Shown: positions 56,134 through 64,000 of the stretch, in pieces
Layout: each line of letters begins with the position of its first letter
How positions within the stretch are numbered: the first letter of the stretch is position 1
DNA from: Platanthera guangdongensis
Lineage: Eukaryota; Streptophyta; Magnoliopsida; Asparagales; Orchidaceae
Reading direction: 5' to 3'
Assembly (NCBI GenBank): GCA_039583875.1
Contig: CM077157.1
Span: 73,966,346 to 74,030,345 of the forward strand
Length of the DNA: 64,000 bases
Program-made: the position numbers and the translations under genes
The notes under the pieces: model-generated
Told to the model about the DNA's origin: nothing
What the model saw: only the letters and a program-made list of their open reading frames with translations
The model's database searches: none

Positions 56134-58448
56134 TGTAATGCCCCGAAACTCAAAAGAGCGACGGGGGACGTTTTGGGCCAGTTTTGAGTTCTGGCTGCAT
56201 GCACACGGCCTGGGACACGGGCGTGTCCCAGGGCGTATCAAGCTTGTGTCGACACTGAGCCGGGAAGTCGATACTTTGGTCTCGACATTGTGTCGAGACT
56301 GGGCACACGGCCTGCAACACGGGCGTGTCGTAGGGCGTGTCGACCTGTGTCGACACTTAGCCCGCGAAGTCGACACTCTGCACTCGACGAAGTGTCGAGA
56401 CATGGAACACGGCCTGCGATACGGGCGTGTCGCAGGGCGTGTCAACCCGTGTCGACACTCGTCCCGGGAAGTCGACACTTTGGTCTCGACATTATGTCGA
56501 GATAAGGCACACGGCCTCGGACACGGGCGTGTCCAAGGCCGTGTCATCAGGTCGACGATCTTCGCTCGACGAAGTGTCGAGTGTCGAGACCGTGTACACG
56601 GCCTGGAGCCCAAGCGTGTTGAGGTGACACGGGCAAGGACACGGGCGTGTCCTAGAACCCGTGCAGTGCTCGGGTTGTTTTCGGGGAAAAATGATGGGGG
56701 TACACGGCCGGCCACACGGCCGTCTCAGGCGGAACACAAGCGTGTCAGGTCGAACACAGGCGTGTTCGATACCCGTGTGATGTTCCAGGCGAGCCGATTT
56801 TGACGGCGAATGAGGCACACGGCCCTGGACACGGGCGTGTGTCAGGCCGTGTTCGGTCCTGATTCGGCATTTCAGTCCCGAATCAAAGCCGTTCATTTCT
56901 TTAATTGATGATCCAACGGCTGGGGCTTGTTCCTGAAGGGATATACCCAGGATTGGACTTAGAAACCCTCACTTTTCATAAGTTATTATCTTTCTAAAAG
57001 CTTAGAGAGAGAGGAGAGCCAAGGAAGGAAGAAGGAGCTAGATCCGGCCATTGGAGGAGCTTCGAAGCTCCAAATCGCGAGCCGACTCCGGATCCACGGA
57101 GGCAAAGCTAGTGCGGTGTTTTTCATCCGCTTACTTTTCAATGGCGCCAAAGAGGAACGCTAGGGTAACGATTCTCTTCTTGAGCATGAGTAGCTCTCCT
57201 TATTTGCATAGGAAGCCCGCTCTCGCGAGTTTTCGGAGAGTTGGAGGCGTTCCTTCGGGAGATATGTGAAGTCCCCGTTGTATAGAGTCTGTAAGCGAGA
57301 ACGGACATAGGCATGATGTGTGAAGCCTACCCGGACATGTTGGTCTGGATCAGTGTTGTTGCATTGCATAAATGCCGGAGAAGACTCCGTGCTATTGGTT
57401 ATTTTTCGGGTTTTCTACACGGTAGATTGCAGTAGGGAGCCTTGGGGATTAACCCAAAGGTGCACCGAGAAAACTGGGCGGATGCGAGATCTTGCCAACT
57501 TGGTGGCCTGAGAGTCAACTTGAACATAACCGGGTTATGTGAATTGTGATGGAAATGGGACTCGGTGGAAGTTTGACCCGCGCAAATGGCTTAAATTGTC
57601 GTTGCGATGTGAGCACGGCTTAGATGGAACCGTACCCGTTCTATGTTGTTCGGTTAAAGAGACCTAAAGGCACGTGGCACTTGCCGTTGGCATAGATTAG
57701 GGTCTTCGGCGGTCGATGGCTTAAATTGTCGTGACCCAGGCCAGGAAGATGAATTGCTCATAGGTTTGGCCGTCAAAGTGGCGGTGGTGAGTCCGGAATG
57801 TCTATGTCTTTAATTGACGTGACATCGACCGGTTCACCGAGAATGTGCCCTGAGAGCACGGGGCGTGTGGCCGTGCGATCCAACGTCTGTGGTGAAATGA
57901 TTATGGTTATATATTGCTCGCTTATGCTAATGAAATGCAGGGAAGGAGCATCGCCACCCCGAGTTGGGGGCGGGATCGTTATAATTTGGTCAGCATTGCT
58001 GACCGTTGCCTTGTTTTGCCACCGTGCGGTGGTTTGTTGCTTGCAGGTACTGCTGGACCAAGCGGTCAATAGCGGGCTAAAGCCCAAATGTGAAGCCGGC
58101 CCTCGAAGGCCTATTTGGAAGTGTTTACTGTTTTATTCATGTATGACCGGCCTACGTGCCGTGGTTTGTAAATCATGTAATATCAAGTGAAATATTTTGT
58201 AAGGCCTTAAGGCTTGTACTGATGTATTTTGTAACATTCCTATTTGGTATTAGTGGACATACATGCTTTATTGCTGGGTTCTTATTTGCAACTCTTATTA
58301 ATCTGCTTCCGCTAGAATGCTCTGTGTAGGACGTTATGATTGGTTGGATGGTTTCCATGAGTAACCACCTGGTCTGTCTGTGGCATACGGCGTCGGGCCC
58401 CGGCCGGACCTACTGCTTTTTGCTATGCGACGGATAGGGGGTGTTACA
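56134..58448 (+). repeat. 3' LTR of gypsy G
   Basis: 2315 bp, same length as and nearly identical to 48973-51287. It contains the same palindrome array at 56203-56853. It ends GGGTGTTACA followed by TSD CGAAC. Confidence 0.95.
56203..56853 (+). repeat. ACACGGGCGTGTC array in G 3' LTR
   Basis: Same unit order as 49042-49693; scattered differences fall mostly at CG or TG/CA positions. Confidence 0.92.
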
Positions 58449-59806
58449 CGAACTCCATTCGACGATCTCTGAGCTCAACTTCAACAAGTCGTCGAACTCC
58501 ATTCGATGATCTTCGAGCTCAGATCGATGATCTTGACTTCAGTTTGGTTCTCAATCTCTGAGCTCAGTTCGACGATAGTTGAGCTCAGATCGACGATCTC
58601 TGTTTTTGTCTAATTCCAAATCTCTGAGCTCAGTTCAACGATAGTGGAGCTCAGTTCGATGTTTTTCTGAAGAGTTCAACGATTTTAAAGATTCAAATTC
58701 AGACAGTTAAGGAATTGTTCTCAGCAATTAATTCACAGATCTTGTAGCCGTTTTTAATTAATCTGGAGCAAGTTTCAAGAAATTATCAAGGAATGTTTTA
58801 TTGGACTTTCCTCCAGAAGACAAAAGCAATTAAGGAAGTCATTTATGACATGCCAACGGCTATCTTGACAGTGGATCATTTCTATTCAGACAAAAAGGAA
58901 TAAAAGATAAGATTTTTTTTCATTTATTCCTGGAGCAGAAGAACAAGAAGTTAAAGAAAAATATTCTCTGCAACAACAGCTCTCACAACAACAATTACAC
59001 AAGAGAAAGAGAAAGAGTTGCAGACATTCTCAGTCTCAAAGATTCATACAAGAACACCATCACCAAAGGAGATCAACAAACTGAAATCTTCAGATCTCTT
59101 TTGATTCAAGTGTTCAAGGCCATCATCATTCAAGACTCCAGACACCTCACATTTCAGCTGTTGCTGAAATCATCATTTGCTGGAGATCAATTTTCTGAAG
59201 GCCTATCACCCTACTACAAAGCTTCACTTCCTGAACAACTACAGATCTCAGGGGGAGCTTTGACAACATCCACTATCTTCTCTCTGACTGTTGACAGAGA
59301 AGATCATCTCTTTCCCTCTCTCTCTCTCTGCTATAAAGGGTTTTCAAACTCCCTTGAAAAGTCTGTGTTTGGTTTTTGAGCACCTTATCAAAAGCTCATT
59401 GGTGGCAAGACACCTGATCAAAAAATCTGGTTTGGTTTTTGAGCACCTTATCAAAAGCTCATTGGTGCCCAGGACACCTGATCAACTCATCCTGCAGTGG
59501 ATTCCTACCTAGGGTGGTAGAAGAGTGGATGTACCCAGGTTGATTGGGGAACCACTATAGCTCCTTGTGTCATCTAGTTGCATATTTTGCTTTTGTTTCT
59601 GGCTATGGTTTGTGATTGCTTTATGTTTAATCTCTGATTAGATTCCTTTGTATATTGTGATTATTCTGTGTTTAGATTACTTTATATTATTTGCTTCCCT
59701 GTTCACTTAGGATTACAACAACTGTTGTAAAAAGTGTTTAGCAAGCACCATACTCTATTCACCCCTCCCCCCGTCTAGAGTATATCAGATCTAACTTGCA
59801 CTTTCA
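58449..59806 (+). repeat. 5' LTR of B2, second part
   Basis: It begins with the duplicated CGAAC and the rest of the ATCGTCGA-type array (to about 58685), then TATA-like AATAAAAGAT (58899-58908), the conserved U5 block (59523-59560), and ends CTTTCA at 59806. Excluding the TSD copy, the whole B2 LTR is about 1.6 kb. Confidence 0.93.
58899..58908 (+). promoter_or_regulatory. TATA-like box of B2 LTR
   Basis: AATAAAAGAT occupies the same place relative to the array as AATAAAAGAC in both B LTRs (15820 and 26420 regions, minus). Confidence 0.45.
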
Positions 59807-59821
59807 ATTGGTATCAAAGCG
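59807..59821 (+). promoter_or_regulatory. Primer binding site of B2
   Basis: ATTGGTATCAAAGCG directly follows the LTR end and is identical to the B PBS. The 146-bp leader leads to the gag ATG. Confidence 0.92.
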
Positions 59822-59967
59822 AGGTTGGTTAAAAATACCACATCTTCCAGGTTGGTTAAACATACCACACCTTGGTGGTTGCACAGGCTAACACCTGAAC
59901 CCAAAGATTCCTATAGTTAGATCTGCTTGTTGTAGATTTTGTTATTAGAATTATTTCTTCACAAATC

Positions 59968-61979
59968 ATGGCCCAAAACAAAGATTATGCTAGCACCAGA
60001 CCTCCAGTGTGCAACCTATCCAAGTTTGCACTTTGGAAGGAAAGGATTAGACTCTACATGAATTCTATTGATGAGGATAATTTCAATTCTGTTTTGACAG
60101 TATGTCCAAGACCTCCAGAGAACACAAGTACAAATGTTGTTCCACCTTCCTCAGGAACAGATGCAGAGATCAAGAAGTGTAAAGTAGTAGATGCAAAGGC
60201 TATGAATATCTTAGCCCAGACTATGTCTGATGACATTTTCCAAAAGGTGGCTGAATGCAACTCAGCAAAGGAAATCTGGGATAAGCTATCTGAGATATTC
60301 TCAGGATCTGCTGATGAAAGAAAATACAGAAGATCTCACCTCATAACCCAATATGAGAACTTCAAGAAAGGAGAAGCTGAGTCAGTAGCAGTCATGTATA
60401 ATAGACTCAGTCTGATAGTCAATGAACTGAAAACTTTGGATAAAGAGATCTCATTGACTGAGCTAAATGATAAAATCCTAATGTGCTTCCCAAGCACTTG
60501 GGACTCAAGGATCTGTCCAATCAAGGATGCCAGAAGTCTCAATGAAATCACAACAGAAGCTCTCTTGGGCAAGCTCAAGTCTTATGAGCTGCTCATCGAA
60601 AATAGAGAAGAAGAGCAGAAGGCTGCCTCACCAGCCACAAGAAAGGAAAAGTCAATAGCCTTCAAAGCCACTGAAGATCAGACTGAAGACAAGGTCACAG
60701 ACAATGATGAGCTGCTTAGTCTACTGGCCAAAAGATTTTACAAGATGGCCAGAAAGGACTTCAGGAAGAGATCATACAAAGAACATGACAAGCCAAGGTA
60801 TGATAAATCAAATAATAAAGAAATTATTTGCTTTGGTTGCAGGAAACCAGGCCAGATTGTGCCTGACTGTCCAGAGAACAAAAACAAGGACAGAAAGGAC
60901 AAACGAGAAAGAACAAAAGACAAGGACTTAAAGAAGAATAGCAATGACAAACCCTCCTCAAGCAAGAACAAACACACAAGGAAGGGATTTGTTGCTGAAT
61001 CTTGGAGTGAGACAGAATAAGAATCAGAAACTTCTTCCAGCTCAAATGATGATGAGGATGATGCTGAAGAAAAGAAATTCTACATGATGGCTATCAATGC
61101 CTCACAACATAATTCTGATGAAGAAGAGTCTGAATCTGAATCAGAGACTCAACCTGAAGAAGACTAGGTAATAGACTCATTTGATTTCAATTCTGAGGAC
61201 TTTAAGTATGAATTTAAAGCACTATGTTTAGACCTATTAAAATCTGAGAAGGAAATCATCTCTCTCAGAAATCAATTATCTGAACACAGTACCTTAAAAT
61301 CAGAAAACCTCAAACTCTCTAAGGAGTTGGAGTGTTGTAGGGAGCAGATTGCTTCACTGAAAAGTGAGCTATCAGAGGCCGAAAAGCTTGAAGAATCCCT
61401 TAATGGGAGAAGCATCAAGCTAATGGACATCACAAGCACAGTGAACTCTAGATTCAACAGTACACTGGGCTTTGGTGCTTCATCCAGCCAACCTATAGTA
61501 CTAACAACCCCAATTTAGTTTATCTCTGATAAAGGGAAGAGAGTTGTAGAGGTAGCTAGGAAGAATTCTGACTTACCCAAGAAATCAAGTGTTCAACAGA
61601 AATCGTCGAATGGAGCTAGACGATCGTCGAATGCAGATCGACGATCTCAGGCAAATTGTCGAACTCAGGTCAACAATCTCTAAACTCTGAACTCTACCAC
61701 AGTCGATCGTCGAACGGAGCTCGACGATCTTACCCAAGATCGTCGAACGCAGCTCAACGATCATCGAGCAGAGATCAGAGATTTGAAAACTTCTTCAAGG
61801 GTAAATCAAATTCCAATCCTAGGGGTCCTTCATCCAGACTTAACCCTTATACTGAATGGATAATACCTCCAAGGAGATATCATCCTGAAGGTTATAAGAG
61901 TCAACTAGGGATGTCATTTATTTCTGAATTTAAAGGTTATCAACCTAGGCCCAAGGTAAACTGGGTCAAAAAAAAGTAA
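59968..61979 (+). pseudogene. Copia B2 gag, broken
   Basis: It starts at ATG 59968 and follows B gag closely: core (WKERIRLYMNS, RRSHLITQYENFKKG), zinc knuckle CFGCRKPGQIVPDC with the His replaced by Gln (about 60830), acidic and coiled-coil regions, and the RRS/SSN palindrome-encoded zone. Stops at 61018 (TAA) and about 61165 and 61516, plus a frameshift around 61650, inactivate it. The 3' end reads RPKVNWVKKK in a different frame and stops at 61977-61979, followed by pol in the +1 frame. Confidence 0.9.
61601..61778 (+). repeat. Palindrome motif array inside B2 gag
   Basis: ATCGTCGA...GACGATC units are embedded in gag as in B. Even where B2's reading frame is lost the units remain recognisable. 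Confidence 0.88.
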
Positions 61980-61980
61980 A

Positions 61981-63288
61981 TTGTTTTATGTGCAGGTGAA
62001 GACCTATCCAACATCAAACCAACAATGGTATCTGGATAGTGGGTGCTTAAAGCACATGACAGGAAGCAAGGACAATCTCACATCCTTTAAAGCCAAGCTT
62101 GGACCTAAAGTCATATTTGGTGATTCAAACTTTGGACTAACAAAAGGATATGGTGCAGTCCAAATTGGGACTGTCACATTCAAGAAGGCAGCCTATGTGG
62201 AAGGACTGAAGCACAACTTGATCAGCATCAGTCAGCTATGTGATGAAGGCTACCAGGTGACTTTCAACAAATCCTTATGCATGATCAAATCAGAGGACAA
62301 CACAACTGTGTTGACAGGTAAAAGGAAAGGTAACATCTATTTAGTAGACTTTCTTTCAACTGAAGTAGATATTTGCCTGTTTAACTCTGTTAGTAGACCT
62401 ACTGTATTATGACATAAGAGATTAGGACATATAAATCTTTGAACCATTGCTAGGCTATCCAAGGACAACCTTGTTAGAGGACTACCTTCTGGCCCCTACA
62501 AGGAGGGACTCTACAGGGCTTGTCAATTAGGCAAGCAAACCAAAAATAGTTTCAAGTCACTTAATAAGAGTGATTCACCTAGGATTTTGTATCTGTTACA
62601 CATGGATCTTTTTGGACCCATTACAGTACAAAGCTTAGGAGGGAAATCTTACACCTTAGTGATTGCAGATGGCTTCTCTAGATTCACATGGGTGTTCTTT
62701 CTGAGGAAGAAGTCTGATAACTTTAAGTGTTTGACAGAGTTTCTCAAATGCATACAGACTGAGTTCAATACTCACATTGCCCTGATCAGAAGTGATCATG
62801 GGATAGATTTTGATTCTCTTCTTATGCAAGAGTTCTGTCAGAGTGAAGGGATCAGACACACTTTCTCAGCTCCTAGAACTCCTCAACAAAATGGGGTAGC
62901 TGAAAGGAAAAATAGAACCCTTATTGAATCTGCCACTACATTGCTGTCAGATGCTCACCTTCCTCTATCCTTTTGGGCAGAGGCAGTGAACACCTCCAAC
63001 TATGTGCTGAACAGAAGTCTAACAAACAAACTGAAGGGGAAGACTCCCTATGAATTACTCAAAGGGAAGAAACCTAAAGTAGATTACTTTAAAATTTTTG
63101 GTTGTATCTGCTACATACACAATAATGACAGGAAGTACTTAGCAAAATTTCAAGCTAAAGCTGATGAAGGAGTGTTTCTGGGATACTCCATGATCAGTAA
63201 GGCTTATAGGGTATATAATAAATCAACTCTTAAAATTGAAGAATCTGTTCACATATCTTTTGATGAAACTAACATGTCTTTCAAGGAG
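61981..63288 (+). pseudogene. Copia B2 pol, 5' part (protease and integrase)
   Basis: It opens at TTG 61981 (FYVQVKTYP) with protease YLDSGCLKHMTG. Stops at 62410 (TGA, conserved Trp) and 62440-62442 (TGA, conserved Arg), both fitting C:G to T:A. The integrase zinc finger (RACQLGKQ) and core ([33 protein letters not shown]) follow to [13 protein letters not shown]. The frame then runs into G-family LTR DNA at about 63288. RT and RNase H are absent. Confidence 0.9.
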
Positions 63289-64000
63289 CCGTTCATTTCT
63301 TTAATTGATGATCCAACGGCTGGGGGTTTTTCCTGAAGGGATATACCCGGGATTGGACTTAGAAACCCTCACTTTTCATAAGTTATTATCTTTCTAAAAG
63401 CTTAGAGAGATAGGAGAGCCAAGGAAGGAAGAAGGAGCTAGATCTGGCCATTGGAGGAGCTTCGAAGCTCCAAATCGCGAGCCGACTCCGGATCCACGGA
63501 GGCAAAGCTAGTACGGTGCTTTTCATCCGCTTACTTTTCAATGGCGCCAAAGAGGAATGCTATGGTAACGATTCTCTTCTTGAGCATGAGTAGCTCTCCT
63601 TCTTTGCATAGGAAGCCCGCTCTCGCGAGTTTGCGGAGAGTTGGAGGCATTCCTTCGGGTAGATATGTGAAGTCCCCGTTGTATAGAGTCTCTAAGCGAG
63701 AACGGACATAGGCATGATGTGTGAAGCCTACCCGGACATGTTGGTCTGGATCGGTGATGTTGCATTGCATAAATGCCGGAGAAGACTCCGTTCTATTGGT
63801 TGTTTTTCGGGTTTTCTACACGGTAGATTGCAGCAGGGAGCCTTGGGGTTTAACCCAAAGGTGCACCTGGAAAATTGGGCAGATACGAGATCTTGCCAAC
63901 TTGGTGGCCTGAGAGCCAACTTGAACATAACCGGGTTATGTGAATTGTGATGGAAATGGGACTCGGTGGAAGTTTAACCCGCGTAAATGGCTTAAATTGT
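63286..64000 (+). repeat. G-family LTR fragment replacing the 3' half of B2
   Basis: From CCGTTCATTTC onward this matches G LTR positions 49729-50440 and 56889-57600 to the window end. It starts about 750 bp inside the LTR, past the palindrome array, without a TG edge or TSD. Short ORFs here mirror those in the other two G LTR copies and are not genes. Confidence 0.92.

Larger units (their letters stand above)
48973..58448 (+). mobile_element. Ty3/gypsy Tekay/Del-type element G with internal inversion
   Basis: LTRs lie at 48973-51287 and 56134-58448, both 2315 bp. The target duplication CGAAC (48968-48972 and 58449-58453) falls within a B2 palindrome unit. Gag, protease and RT read on the plus strand; RNase H and most of integrase are inverted (about 54110-55565); the integrase C-terminus reads plus again. 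Matching LTR lengths and high identity indicate a recent insertion. Confidence 0.95.
48725..63288 (+). mobile_element. Copia element B2 (second B-family copy, plus), truncated
   Basis: It begins TGTTGGAACACCC inside the CTCGAG array of A's 3' LTR. Its 5' LTR is split by gypsy G. PBS, gag and pol follow, and the element ends abruptly within pol at about 63288, where G-family LTR sequence starts. The 3' half of pol, the 3' ORF and the 3' LTR are missing from the window. Confidence 0.92.

Noticed and set aside
1..64000. Host protein-coding genes
   Set aside because: All ORFs above about 130 codons are retroelement gag, pol or 3' ORF, or repeat artefacts.

Overview
This window is plant nuclear DNA made almost entirely of nested LTR retrotransposons. 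No host gene, tRNA gene, rRNA gene or CRISPR array could be supported. Every element primes from initiator-tRNA-Met (PBS TGGTATCA...), and the coding modules are those of angiosperm Ty1/copia elements (Sirevirus-like, with a large gag, PR-INT-RT-RH order and an extra 3' ORF) and Ty3/gypsy chromoviruses. The species cannot be named from the sequence.

Layout. 1-1762 is an LTR of copia family A, cut by the window edge. 1763-2890 is unassigned. 2890-5630 is the minus-strand 3' part of a chromovirus (E). 5640-5985 is unassigned AT-rich DNA. 5986-10531 is the integrase end and 3.3-kb LTR of a Tekay/Del-type gypsy element (F). From 10532 a decayed copia element A (+) runs to 48724 and is split by two insertions: copia B (minus, 14995-36266, TSD GTTTC), which itself carries copia C (minus, 27104-36252, TSD AGGGT), and CRM-like chromovirus D (+, 36794-44319). 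The A 3' LTR is broken by a second B-family copy, B2 (+, from 48725). The B2 5' LTR is split by Tekay-type gypsy G (48973-58448, TSD CGAAC). B2 ends abruptly at about 63288 in a G-family LTR fragment that runs off the window. C is the best preserved copy, with open gag and pol. A is the oldest and most broken.

The strongest theme is family-specific arrays of short, CpG-containing palindromic motifs. A LTRs carry about 20 CTCGAG units. B/B2 carry ATCGTCGA...TCGACGAT units, C carries GATTCTCGCCGAATC units, and F and G carry ACACGGGCGTGTC units. In U3 each array lies upstream of a TATA-like box where one can be seen. In both A and B the family's own motif array appears a second time between pol and the 3' ORF, again followed by a TATA box and an ATG about 115-150 bp downstream. 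This looks like an internal promoter that copies the LTR promoter design. B and B2 carry a third copy inside gag, where it is translated as RRS/SSN repeats. A and C have homologous gag and pol but unrelated arrays, so the motif turns over faster than the protein genes.

Other points: G has a 76-bp GT-AG segment whose removal would join gag to protease in frame, and an internal inversion of its RNase H-integrase block between intact LTRs. D's pol ORF runs about 49 codons into its 3' LTR. In D and in many parts of A most premature stops fit C:G to T:A transitions.
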